Part shown: positions 40,623 through 53,000 of the stretch, piece after piece | How positions within the stretch are numbered: position 1 is the stretch's first letter | How the letters are laid out: every line of letters begins with the position of its first letter | Assembly (NCBI RefSeq): GCF_964340395.1 | Contig: NC_135554.1 | Coordinates: forward strand, 25,859,592-25,923,591 | Reading direction: 5' to 3' | DNA from: Glandiceps talaboti | Taxonomy: Eukaryota > Hemichordata > Enteropneusta > Spengelidae | DNA: 64,000 nucleotides | Notes under the pieces: generated by a model | Databases searched by the model: none | What the model saw: only the letters and a program-made list of their open reading frames with translations | Told to the model about the DNA's origin: nothing | Program-made: the position numbers and the translations under genes

Positions 40623-42286
40623 CAGCCAGCCAGACAGCCAGCCAAACATCAACAGACAGATGACAGACAGACAAACACTGATTTCACTTTTATATCATAG
40701 AAAAATTCATCAAATTGTTTGATACTTGTAATTACATACATTGACTCACTACAGAGCAATTCATTGCCCAGGGACTTGTTATGCTATAAATGTGAGACAT
40801 ATACCTGACAGAGTGCTATGAGTCAGTCACAGCTGTATTATCATTTTGATTTCTGTGTATTTTGATTTTCTATACGTATTTGTTGTAGTATATGGTCTGA
40901 GATACTTAGGATTTGTAGTTTGAAATGACAGAATATTTTAGAAACAGGAGGAAAACTCTATTCACTCATTGACATAAAAATCTGTTATGATATAAATGCC
41001 CTACTCAAGGAAATCTTAGTCATTAATTGCATGATGGGAAGTGATCTACTTCATTCATGTTGTCAGTAGATATTGAAAATATACGTCCCGGAGAACAGAT
41101 TCCACAAATTTTGACAGATTCTGATTTTGATATTTTAATCTTTTTATATATTAATGAAAGTATTGGACACTGACTAGATTTTCTATGAATTTTGACACGT
41201 TTATTTTTTTTTTGTTAAATTCAGTTATGGTAGTCACAGTATCTTTTTCTAAAATATGACTCAGAGATATCATAAACATATACTTTTAGAAGCAAAAAAA
41301 TTAAATTTTTGTCTCAGAAATAATGACTTGTTTTGAAAATAAATAATTCTCACCTTTCGATTTCTCAAAGATGTCTTCTCACCTTCACTTGTATCTTATA
41401 GTTCTATTACTCATGAAGGTCAAAGGTTACCTCAAAACAGTTTTGAAGAAATTGCCTTGAATTCTTATTTTTTGTCAGGAAAAATATCTGCTGTCACAAA
41501 TCCATATGATGTACTACACTGCTACTGTTCGATTGTGAACCCTGATCCATCTGACTAATATTTGCCACAAAGTTAGGTGGTCCTCTTTGATAGTTCCCCT
41601 AGACAGAATTCCAGGTGTAAATTACCTGTTGCTTGGGGATATCCAATTTCATGGTAGTTGTAATGATGAAAGATTCTTTGTAAGAATAGACTTTAATAGA
41701 CAATGGTGTCATGACATCAATCCCACCCATACTGACAATATAGACCACATGTGTTTATGTTGGTCTTTAAGACATGTACATTTGTTGAAAACAGGAAGGC
41801 TGTGCATCGTTCAGTGGTCTTCAAATATTGAACAAATGTAGTCTCACAAAGGCAGAATCTTTGTAAAGAGATGCTTTAAAAAATGAATTAAAAAAAAAAA
41901 ATTTAAATAAAAGAACAAACTTTACTATATGCTAGCTACTTAATGCTTTGGTCAATGTGATTGAGAGGTACGGATGTTGAGAGGTTTCCTGTAAAGCCAC
42001 TCTATGACCTAATTACTTGGGAGTATTCATCAATGTTGTCATGGTAGAATGTCGAAGTCTGCAAAGTATTCAGGATTTTGGTTTATTCATATTTTGAAAT
42101 TATACAAACATCTAAAAAACATATACACCTCTATTTTATGTGGTGTAACAGCAACAGTAAGTGTGCTTTGATTTGTATAAATTTCAGTGATAGAGCGCCC
42201 TCAACCATATTTCACATATATCTTTTGTTTTTACAACCTGTTGCATGCTCTCATGGTGAGATCAAGAAAATACATTTAGCAAAGTG

Positions 42287-42375
42287 ATTATTGACCAAGA
42301 AATTGAATATTCATTATTTTTATGATGTGCCTATAGGCAGTAATATTCTATTTCAGGTACCGAGAATTACAACCT
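42287..42375. repeat. Partial copy of MITE family 4
   Basis: Shares GACCAAGAAATTGAAT, TTATTTTTATG and a GAGAATTAC end with 44510-44592. The left half of the element is missing. Confidence 0.6.
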
Positions 42376-42603
42376 GTGTGTATCTACAGTTGGAGCCATA
42401 ATATTCATCACTTGTACAATCTACAATTAATAATGACACACACGCACAATTTATAAGTATCTGCCAAGAATTCATTACAGTTCTTTTAATTTATTGGGCT
42501 CAGTGACATCAATCATACCTTATTGTAAAATATACAATTATCATCTACATTGCACAACACAAGATTTAATATTTTATCAAATCTTACACTACAATATAAT
42601 AAC

Positions 42604-42683
42604 GTCGCATCATTGCAGTAAGGTAGTATCTGCCTATACAAAAATATTGCATAGCAGATACCACCTTACTGCACTGGTGCGAC
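42604..42683. ncRNA. 80-nt near-perfect hairpin (pre-miRNA-like or foldback element)
   Basis: Arms of about 33 nt pair with two mismatches, one G-U and one bulge. The left arm starts GTCGCATCATTGCAGTAAGG, the right arm ends CCTTACTGCACTGGTGCGAC, and the loop is about 11 nt (AAAAATATTGC). Size and shape suit an animal microRNA precursor, but a miniature inverted-repeat element fits as well. I do not recognise a known miRNA seed. Local GC is higher than the flanks. Confidence 0.4.
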
Positions 42684-44199
42684 TATATATTCTTAAGTGA
42701 TATCACAGAATGGGAAGATCATCAGAAATTTCACTATCTCCATAGTAGAAGGATAGTGTGAAAAGTTGGCACAGAATATGTTAAGTACATAAATAAAGTA
42801 CATATAGTCATTTGAGTCTGTTTGACACACATAAAGGTGAGAAAAGATGGACATAATTAAGATACATGATAAAATTAGGTGTTAGGAAAGGTGAATGTTA
42901 AAACAATCTTATTCATTGCTGACTTATATACTTTTTCCAAGATAGTTCATTCTCGCAAACCATAGCTGATAATTCTTCCTTGACACCGAGAAATATCAAG
43001 GACCTGCAACCTTGGATGGTGCCGTAAAAGAGGTGTTGTTTACGACAATACAATAATTATCATATCAGTATATAGTCTAGCTGATAGACCATAGGGTTTT
43101 CTTTTGATAATAGGTGACTGAAAGTCGTATTACTCCAAACATGCACATTGAGGGCGTTTACACCGACCAGAGTTACAGTCTTCCTCGGCTTTTGTCCAGC
43201 AACCTTCCAAGCGTAGATCTGCATCTTATAAATCAGAATTGTATACTCAAAACTTTTTTTGTAATTTTCAAATTAAAAGCTAGAATTTGTCTCATATGTA
43301 CACTACTTGTAGGGAAGACATTCATATACAGGATTGCTCTTCTGAAGGATGATGCATGGTTCATTTGCTGATGTGTCTAACACTGTAATATGTCTCATCT
43401 GATAGAGGGCGCACTACTAGTTTGGTGATTCATTTCTCCTACTCTCTGATACACATTAACAATTTCATAAATAATTGAGAAATATGAATTTGCATGATTC
43501 GATCTATCTAATCAATTCAATCAGAAAATAACTGATAAGTTGGTCAATACGTACATGTATGGTTCACTTTTTTACATAATGAAACATTTGACAACAACAC
43601 TACACATACATTTACTAAATATTTAATTTCAAGGCACAGTGAAAGTGTTTCTCTCTCTTAAAATTCATTACTGTTACATTTACATTAATAAAGTTAAATT
43701 TCAAATGCTAAGTATTATTTACACAAAATATAAAAAAGTGAATTCATTTTATAAACTTTTCTGTAAAAAATTCTAAATTTGTACAAAATATCTCTAAGCT
43801 TTATACAGGGTTGTGTCTTTAGACACAAACTTTCAATGTGTTTTGGGTTTAAAACTGACTTCAATAGGTGTAGCTAGATCACTCCACTCAGTGTGTTCTA
43901 TGGTTTGTGTTACAGTCATTCACACAACTAAGTCTTACAATTAAGTTAATAACCTAAATTCTTGGTCAGTGTGTCCTCTCAGGAAAGACAAAACTTTGTG
44001 TTATTTTTTTAAAAATGATAAAAAACTGGATTTTTCTTCATAGCATAGAGGAACATCAAATTTTGGTGCATCACAAGAAACTGTTGTGTATAAAGTGGCA
44101 CATCACTGGACACACTGCTCATGGTTGTATAAAATATTAATCTTCCCTACTCATACCAAAATGATGTATATAGTAAACTGATCTGATACAAACTTTCTA

Positions 44200-44640
44200 G
44201 TGATCTTATTTGCATTATTCAAATCAACCTTATTTTCTTATTTGCCTATTCAATATAATTTGTATATTCAAATCAATCTTATTTGCATATTCAATCTAAT
44301 TTGTATATTCAAATCACTCTTATTTGTATATTTAAATCAATCTTAATTGCATATTCAATCAATTTTATTTGCATATTCAAAGCAATCTTAATTCTGAGTA
44401 CCTGTAATAGCATTTCACCTCTAGCAAGTCGAAAATGAACAAGAAGGTTGACTTATTCTCACGTGCGCATCTATTATCTATATGTGTAACGGGAGCAGCA
44501 GAAGTCATGGTGCTGACCAAGAAATCGAATAGTCGTTATTTTTATGGCAAACCTAGGTAGTAGAATTCTATTACAGGTATTGAGAATTACATATTCAATC
44601 AATCTAATTTGCATATTCAAATCAAATGTATTTGCATATT
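44200..44640. repeat. AT-rich tandem repeat with TTTGCATATTCAA units
   Basis: About a dozen irregular units of 22-28 bp such as ATTTGCATATTCAAATCAAT, interrupted by a MITE at 44389-44592. Related single motifs continue to about 45120. Confidence 0.8.
44389..44592. repeat. MITE family 4 inserted in the AT-rich repeat
   Basis: Left end TAATTCTGAGTACCTGTAAT and right end ATTACAGGTATTGAGAATTA are inverted repeats with two mismatches. The tandem repeat resumes directly on the other side, showing insertion. About 204 bp, without an open frame. Confidence 0.7.
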
Positions 44641-45056
44641 CATCAAATCATGAATTTATTAGCTAACTTTTAATGTCTGTGGTCGTAGTCACTTTGCTCG
44701 TTTTCAATAATTATGAATACATAATATGTAACTCTAAATTATCCATGTACAAAGAAACGCTAAATGAGTAGAATTAATACCAATATCTGAAATTTGACTA
44801 GATATTTCATTATCAAATCAAACATGTCAATATGCAAATTAATTTGTGCATGTGAAATGTGAAGGAACACAGCATACATTGCATTTAATATCTTAAGACT
44901 GACTTCATTTGCATATGTATATTGAAATTCAACAATATCCTATTTTCATAAACCACTTTTCAATGGAAATCATGCAAAAAATTGTGGATTTTTATTTACT
45001 TTAATTTGAATGTAGCTTTGAAAGTAGAAATAGGCGTATCTCAATTTGAATGTTAC

Positions 45057-45062
45057 TTTATT
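45057..45062 (-). terminator. Candidate polyadenylation signal of gene C
   Basis: AATAAA on the minus strand about 225 nt after the gene C stop. Other AT-rich matches lie nearby, so the exact site is unsure. Confidence 0.35.
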
Positions 45063-45285
45063 TGCATATCCCAAATTTGAATATTGATATTTAATTTGCA
45101 TATCTCAAAATATGAATATTGGTGTTTAATTTACATATATGAAGTCTCCAGATACAGATCTGCTCTGGTTGATAACTTTGGATAAAATAATGGAAGACTG
45201 GACTGGCCAAAAAAATCATGACTATCAGTAAATGTTCTCATATATGTTAAAATTCAAATTTTCGTGACTCTCACCAAGTTTCATG

Positions 45286-47061
45286 CTAAGTAGCATGCTG
45301 TTTCATATATAAGTTCTGTATATCTTGTTGAGTATTTTCTTGTGTTTGCTGTAGGTCACTTTTAATTTTACTTCTCAGCTCTGACAATTCTCCTGAAGGA
45401 TTTTTACTTAACGTTACTTCAATCATGTTATCATCTTTTCTCACTGACTTAAGCAATGATGCTGTGTTAGCTGAAACATCACTCAGATTTTCATCTGCAA
45501 ATCGAACACTTTTGTGTACATGTTCATGTTCAGGTTCACTTATTAGACCGTCGTATATTGGACTCATATTTGTTTCATTATCGACACTGTCTAAAGTCTG
45601 ACTTGGTGCCACTGTGGGTAGGTTTGCTTCCAGAATGTGGCTGACAGCATGATCAGTTTCACTGTCTAAGCTGACAGATTCTGCTTGTTGTGTATCCTCA
45701 GCAGCATACTGAAGGTGGTCTTCAATTTTCAAATTTGCCTGCGCCAGGTTTTCTAAAGTCACGTAAGATCCTGACTGAGAAGTCCCTAATTGTTCTGATC
45801 CAGGTGTGACTGCCCTTGCATCTAAGGGTGTGACACCCCTTTCATCTATAGGTATTGGCACAGGATGCATGTCTAGGTCTGATACTGAATGTATATCAGA
45901 CTCCCCTGCAATCATAGGAGCAGTTGGAATGTTTATGTAGTGTCTAATATCAGCATCTCGTACACTTCCAGGTGGAGTTATTGGAGTTGGTGGAGGAGGC
46001 TGATGTGAAATAAACTCGGCCATCGCACGTTTTGCTTCTGGTGTACACGTACAAACATGCCCTGGACCATGTCCATTGGTTCCTTTATGGACATGCATAG
46101 ATCCAGTTGATGAAGCTGCACTTGATCTACGACTTTCATTGTCACCGCTCCCATCGGACCGTATGACTTGCATTTGTTTCCCTCGTAAATTAATGGCATC
46201 CCCAGCTTTCATATCTCTCTCATGTTTAGACCTTGGAAGTACATTGTCTGGTACTTTGTTGCTGTCAATCACTGTAGATAGAGCCTTGGCATTGTGCTGA
46301 GCACTGCTAATATTTATATCAGTGTTAGAACGCATAGGTGATGATAAATCATGTACCGATGGAGTATCAGGAATAGAGATAGCCTGCGCTATTTGTATAA
46401 AACTTGTCTGGTCAGCATCATGTCTGCCAGGACTACTGATACTGGGTACACCAGTCCGATGTAACTGGCCCGGTTTAGCTAACCCATGACCTTTGACTGA
46501 TACAGTTTTAGCTGGAGCCTTCTCAATATTAATTTTCACAGAACTAGTCCCAGACGATACTCTATGTACAGATGTAGATCCTTTATGTGGTTTATATGGA
46601 TTGACTCCCGTTGTTATAAATGTTGCATCAGTTACTGTCCCAGAGACAATACTAGCTTGGGGTGTTATTGGTTTTTCTAGTGTTCCTGCCGAGTTGAAAC
46701 TTTCTCTACTAAGACTCCGGAGACCGTCTTCCTGTAATTTCCTTTCCTTTTTCCCACTCTTTGGTTTCTCTTCCACTATTGGTGTAGGTTCTGGTTCCGG
46801 AGTAGGAATAGTGTCAGCATACAATTTTTCAGATAAAATTTCGTTATAATCCGTGGAAGACAATGATTCTTGGTCATCTTCATACTTGTCAACAGTGACA
46901 ACAGTGATCCTACTGTTCAAACTAGCGGTACCATCAATGTTTAGTTTATTCTTAACTCGTTGTCGTACACGGTAACTATCAGGTCGTAGGTCAGTCCTTG
47001 GTTTCACATCTTCATCTTTAATCAACTTCTCAAATATAACAGGATGCCTCTCTGAAAGATC
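45286..47061 (-). CDS. Gene C last exon (591 codons)
   Basis: A single 1776-nt exon, phase 0, starting DLSERHPVIFEKLIKDEDVK after a TTTTTTTCAG acceptor and ending QHAT and a stop. Begins with a charged conserved-looking block (DLRPDSYRVRQRVKNKLNID). It then becomes rich in Ser, Thr, Pro, Asp and Glu (TIPTPEPEPTPIVEEKPKSG), with a His/Gly stretch and a final Gln/Glu/Lys helix. Higher GC than the surrounding DNA supports coding. Confidence 0.9.
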   Translation of the reverse strand, partial: DLSERHPVIFEKLIKDEDVKPRTDLRPDSYRVRQRVKNKLNIDGTASLNSRITVVTVDKYEDDQESLSSTDYNEILSEKLYADTIPTPEPEPTPIVEEKPKSGKKERKLQEDGLRSLSRESFNSAGTLEKPITPQASIVSGTVTDATFITTGVNPYKPHKGSTSVHRVSSGTSSVKINIEKAPAKTVSVKGHGLAKPGQLHRTGVPSISSPGRHDADQTSFIQIAQAISIPDTPSVHDLSSPMRSNTDINISSAQHNAKALSTVIDSNKVPDNVLPRSKHERDMKAGDAINLRGKQMQVIRSDGSGDNESRRSSAASSTGSMHVHKGTNGHGPGHVCTCTPEAKRAMAEFISHQPPPPTPITPPGSVRDADIRHYINIPTAPMIAGESDIHSVSDLDMHPVPIPIDERGVTPLDARAVTPGSEQLGTSQSGSYVTLENLAQANLKIEDHLQYAAEDTQQAESVSLDSETDHAVSHILEANLPTVAPSQTLDSVDNETNMSPIYDGLISEPEHEHVHKSVRFADENLSDVSANTASLLKSVRKDDNMIEVTLSKNPSGELSELRSKIKSDLQQTQENTQQDIQNLYMKQHAT

Positions 47062-50000
47062 CTGAAAAAAATTCACATTGCATTTTTATTATTATTATTA
47101 TTAGTTATTATTATAACTTTTTTAATCTCGTTAAATTGTTGATTCTTACACAATGTCAAGAAGGAAAATAATTAGGAACAAAGAGTAAGTAACATTTAAA
47201 AAATCCAACAAAAAATGAGACTTGCGAGTTTCTTGTGAGAGTGCCCTCTATCAGGTTTATTTCACCAATGAGATGTCATTCTATCAAATGTAGTGTTCTT
47301 TAACATCTTTATTTAACTTATATACCCAAACTGACAAATAGAATTGTGAGTTTTCTATATGATTGTAATAAAGCTATATCATATCTCATCTTATCTTATC
47401 TTATCTATCTATCAATCAATCAAAAGAATTTGTATAGCGCCAAAATCCAATTGCCCCATTTCTGTTTTCAAGTTGAACATTAAATTATGTATTAATATTT
47501 TTGTTAGAGTGCCTCTACTTCTTTCTTTTTCATCATAAGATTTTAAAATGATGGGTCTGTCAATCGGTCAAAAAAAAGTATACAGTGGACATGTACATGT
47601 TGGTGATATTTTCATTTCATAATGAAACTAAACATTCTGAGTGACTTAGAAATCACAGTTAAAGGCAGAAGGAAACTTTCCACCATTTGTTTGATTAAAG
47701 TTCCAAACTTTCAGCAATAAATAAATGATAATTTTTGCTCAGGTACAAGCTAATGGAGTCACCATTGTACAATCAGTGACATTGAGATTTTGTTTCTATC
47801 CGTGCCATAGAGGGCATCAGTTTTGTTATTATTTCACTAGACTGAAGAAACATGGGGTCAGTTGAGTCATGAGAATCACAGAATTAAGTAGGACTGCCCT
47901 TATTTAATTAGCAGCTGACTTCATAGCTAACAAAAAAGTGAACTATAGTAGCAAGCAAAAGTTGGAAAAAATAAGACCAGATAATTTATAAGTGTCTCCT
48001 GCTGGCTTTGTTTGGGACAAATGAAATCCACAAATGAAATCCACAAATCTCTGTCTACATGCTAACATTCACCTCCATAGTCTACAATTACCACATAACA
48101 TTTCATATTTGCACAAAACTGGTTCTCTATGTATTTTTTAGGTTTGTTTTGTTATTTGTGTATTTGTTTGGTTGATTGTTTCCTTAACTGAGTTCATAGA
48201 AACAAAACCACACATTTGGTATGACAGCATTACAAGGCAGTCAAAGTGAATTGTTTGATGTTTACGCCAAACTAACAGGTTGAAAGATTTTAGTCAATAC
48301 CGGTATTTAATTTACTATGCACTATTGACTAGGAAATGTTTACCAATCACTCAACCAGTTTACATGCTTCATTGAATAATCATGTACTTAGCTTTGTATG
48401 CTGTCATTGCAAATGTTTGAGTTTGTAGGTAAAAATACCAGACAGTGAGACATCATGTCAAATTCAGTTTAGGGGTAAAAATACCAGACAGTCTGATAAC
48501 TGTTTGAGTAATTATTATTACTATTCCTCCTACTTCACAAACACTGTGCCTTGAGGTGAAAAGTTCAGTAGCAGCTTACCAAGTTTGCAATATATCTTTC
48601 TATAATATTTCTAGTAATCACAATCACTTTCAGTAAACCTTTATTCAATATGATTACCATTACTGTCGGCCATTTTGAATCTTAACTTGCTGGTGCAAAT
48701 ATTCTTTTCTTCTTTATGAATGAAATTAGCTAACTCACCCCCACCCCCACCCCCATCCTACCCACTTATTATTTCAAAAGTGTGTAACTAGTTCAAATTT
48801 TTAAACTGCAAAATATCAGTGTACAATATTAAATTCTGGATGTTTCCTTTCAACTTACTGGTTTTGGTGGTTTTGGTGTTGGTATGAGAGGTGCCATTAC
48901 TCTAGCTGTAGGTTTAGCTACTTGGTCTTGCCAACATAATGGTACGTATTCTTGGACTGGTGCTGTTGCAGCTCTTTTACTATGTACTTCTTGTTCTCCA
49001 CTGGATTGAAATAAAAATATTAAATATTAGCATAAATAAATCAATATCTGCATGCTTTTCTCTCTTATTTTAATGTAAATAAAATATAAGTAAACACAAA
49101 CTCTTGTAGGATAGAACTGTTTTGGTAATTCTCTTCAAATCTCATCAACCTGTAACCATGCAACCATTTACACTTTACCCACACTGAGTCTGAATATCAA
49201 TATCCTTTACTCACAGACTTTACCACAGCAACGTGACGTTTACCATCAAAACTTAAAATTTATCATGGCAACTTGACATTTATGTAGACAACTTGAAATT
49301 CACCATGGCAACCTAATACTGACCATGGCAACAAGAAAATGGCAACAAGAAATTTTACTATAGCAATATGAAATTTAGCATGGAGACTTCAAATTTACCA
49401 AGACAACTTGACCTTGACAACTTGAATTCACCATGGCAACCTAATATTTACCATGGCAACTTAAGATTAATGAAGGTAACATGACAGTAGTAATAGATTT
49501 CCATGACAACTTGAATTTTACCATGGCAACTTGAGATTTACCATGGTAACATGAGAGCATTATGGCAATGTGAGATTTTCCATGATAACTTGAATTTTAT
49601 CATGACAACTTATACATAGAATTGTTCAACATTTAGTAGATTTTACCTGTCATCCTCTGCCTGTAGATTACCATTCTCTGTTTGGATACTACCATTGACT
49701 CCAATACGTATTTTACTACCATTTCTAATTTGCTGGGCAACCTTGTCTCCAACACTTCCTTCTATCTTGTAAAATATCTCCTTCCCTAAAATAAAGTAAA
49801 AATAACTAAATTATCAGACTTTGTACCAATTAATGGTACTGTAAAATTCTGTCATGTCACTATTTTTGTTGCCAGCACAAACTCTTTCCAAGATGGTGTC
49901 TTCAAACTTTGACTTTTATACACATATTTCAACCATTTTCAGAAGGGGTACCATCACATGAGAACAACCCAGATTATGGAAAATTACAGTTATCATTCAC

Positions 50001-53000
50001 AATGTCATATTCTCTCAAACCAGAGCATATATTATCTGGCTGATGTAACAAACTATGAATATATTATAAATATATACGTCCTGGCGGATACGTTTTGGAT
50101 GGTGTCATAAAGAGATACCTGTGGTTTACAACAATAAGTATAAGTGAATTATGGAATATTTATAGTTCCGTTCAATTTTGATAATTCAAACTTCTTGGAA
50201 TAGTCTTTGTACTCATGATTTACTCTTCATCAACTTTTACCGTGAAACGGTTGGAAATAATTATTGGAATAATTCAAGTTAATGGATTTACCTTTGTATT
50301 GCACTGAAATTTACAATTATATAATAGCTCACCAAAGCTTAGACTGAACTTTTGCACAGATGACCTTCCATCATACTATTGGAATAATGATTTCTAAAAT
50401 TTGCTACTGTAAATTACTATATATGCCATTATATCCCATAATCAGAACATGTATATTTAGTACACATAAAATACAGACTTATAAACAGACTACAAGTTTC
50501 CATGGAAACAAAATCCCTGCAAAATGACATGTTCAAACATATCTCTCCTCATAAGGAGGAAATTGGATACGTTTGCAATGTTGAAAACTGTTTGTAATTT
50601 CACCTTTTCCCTGGGTAAACAGTGAACACTTCATATTAACCATTACCAATATTGACAGTTCATTAAATACATTTGTCAAAGTTGTGAAAAATTGGGGTTT
50701 TAGGGGAGCTGTTTTCTAATGATTTCTACTGTATGTAATGGATCTACCATACTAATTGAGATCATTCAGACATATAACACCAGCTAACTCATACATTCAG
50801 CATATGTTTCACTATATAAACATCCACTTGATACAGTACCAATGAAATGACAACATACCAAGATAAACACATAGTTTTCAAATTGAAGCATATAGGAATA
50901 CTTGGTGTCATTTTCAGAGTTCACAACAATTTTAAAAAAATGTTACGTAGTTCCTACCCTACCAAATCTAAATTTTCTCTGCCAAACTTCAAATGCTTTA
51001 CAATGTATTGTTTGAGAAAAACAATGTCAAATATTAAGTGAAAAATAGAATTTTAGAAAATTTACATGACCCTTAAATTTTTGTCTATTTGACCATGGAC
51101 CAGTTTTATTTAGTAATTTGGTAATTGTAATATTATGACATGTCTCCTGTGAAGGAATTACTTGATTCAAAAACTGATAAAGTTCTGTTTTGCATTATTT
51201 TATGGAATATTAACAAATGGTCCTATTTATTTATGGGTATCAAATATCAGTCCTTTTCAAAGAGCAAATATTTGGTATAAATTTAAAGTCTCTTTGAAAA
51301 TCAATAATGTCTGAATTAAATAACAGAGAATGTGTTTATTGGGTTTTACTAACATTAAAGTGACAATATTTGACATTTGGTTTTTAAATTTTTATAAATG
51401 AATATCACTGCTAATTCTAATTTTATGATATAGCAGGATACAAGAAATGTTATTGTAAAAAGAAGTAATTTTTTAAAAGTGGTAACACTTTAGCTTTTGA
51501 TAATTCATCTTCAAATTCATACTTGTAAAGTTGAAGACAGATTATCAAGTTAAAGTCAGTGTTGACACTACTGTTGTAATAACCTTGTTTAGATTAAGAT
51601 TAAAATTTAGGAGTGAGAAACCATTGTCTGACAGAGCATTGGTTCAAAACAAAATAGTGATAATCTTTGTGGTTTATTGATAAAATAGCCCTAATGAACC
51701 TAGGATTGAAACCCTGGCCTTTAAGTCTCCACCGATGAAATAGCCCTAATGTGAGAACCTAGGATTGAAACCCTGGCCTTTAAGTCTCCATTGATAAAAT
51801 AGCCCTAATGTGAGAACCTGGGATTGAAACCCTGGCCTTTAAGTCTCCACTGATAAAATAGCCCGAATGTGAGAACCTAGGATTGAAACCCTGGCCTTTA
51901 AGTCTCCACTGATAAAATAGCCCGAATGTGAGAACCTAGGATTGAAACCCTGGCCTTTAAGTCTCCATTGATAAAATAGCCCTAATGTGAGAACCTGGGA
52001 TTGAAACCCTGGCCTTTAAGTCTCCACTGATAAAATAGCCCGAATGTGAGAACCTAGGATTGAAACCCTGGCCTTTAAGTCTCTACTGATAAAATAGCCC
52101 GAATGTGAGAACCTAGGATTGAAACCCTGGCCTTTAAGTCTCCACTGATAAAATAGCCCGAATGTGAGAACCTGGGATTGAAACCCTGGCCTTTAAGTCT
52201 CCACTGATAAAATAGCCCTAATGTGAGAACCTAGGATTGAAACCCTGGCCTTTAAGTCTCTACTGATAAAATAGCCCGAATGTGAGAACCTAGGATTGAA
52301 ACCCTGGCCTTTAAGTCTCCACTGATAAAATAGCCCGAATGTGAGAACCTGGGATTGAAACCCTGGCCTTTAAGTCTCCACTGATAAAATAGCCCGAATG
52401 TGAGAACCTAGGATTGAAACCCTGGCCTTTAAGTCTCTACTGATAAAATAGCCCGAATGTGAGAACCTAGGATTGAAACCCTGGCCTTTAAGTCTCCACT
52501 GATAAAATAGCCCGAATGTGAGAACCTGGGATTGAAACCCTGGCCTTTAAGTCTCCACTGATAAAATAGCCCTAATGTGAGAACCTAGTATTGAAACCCT
52601 GGCCTTTAAGTCTCTACTGATAAAATAGCCCTAATGTGAGAACCTAGTATTGAAACCCTGGCATTAGATTGTTGAGTAATTCATTGATTAGATTCTTGCC
52701 ATTGTTTTTGGTTAATGAGTATACCTAATTGACCAGTGTAATTAACATGTGGTATTATATGGTTAATTAGTCAAAGTATCAAATTAACGATCTAGTTTTA
52801 AACAAACCCTTTAAAATACACCAACAAGACTCAGCTGTATGACGCACACAAACAGAGACACTCAAACCACCTGTGTAACAATCTTAGACTCCATCTTAAG
52901 CTCCATTGGCTCCAAGCTGATTTCAATTTAATTGGACATTTAATTTGTTAGTTTGGCCATAGACTCTACAACCTACGTAGGGTCTATTGTTTGGCTTCTG

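Larger units (their letters stand above)
37298..45285. other. Gene-poor region between genes B and C
   Basis: The right end holds the gene C 3' UTR; the left end should hold the gene B promoter, where I see no convincing core elements. I found no spliced gene. Contents are microsatellites, a 179-bp tandem duplication (38443-38803), a strong hairpin (42604-42683), a MITE (44389-44592), and AT-rich repeats with TTTGCATATTC. Isolated open frames at 41587-41841 (+) and 43114-43371 (+) have no splice or family support. Confidence 0.6.

Noticed and set aside
40258-40722. Open frames rich in Tyr/Ile/His/Thr
   Set aside because: Produced by the (ACAT)n microsatellite.
41587-41841. 84-codon open frame on the + strand
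   Set aside because: Isolated, AT-rich, no splice partners and no recognisable domain.
46076-46849. Open frames opposite the gene C last exon
   Set aside because: Shadows of the long minus-strand coding exon.
51685-52665. tRNA-derived SINE array because of a B-box-like GGATTGAAACCC
   Set aside because: No A-box at the right distance and no tRNA-like fold; it is a plain tandem satellite.
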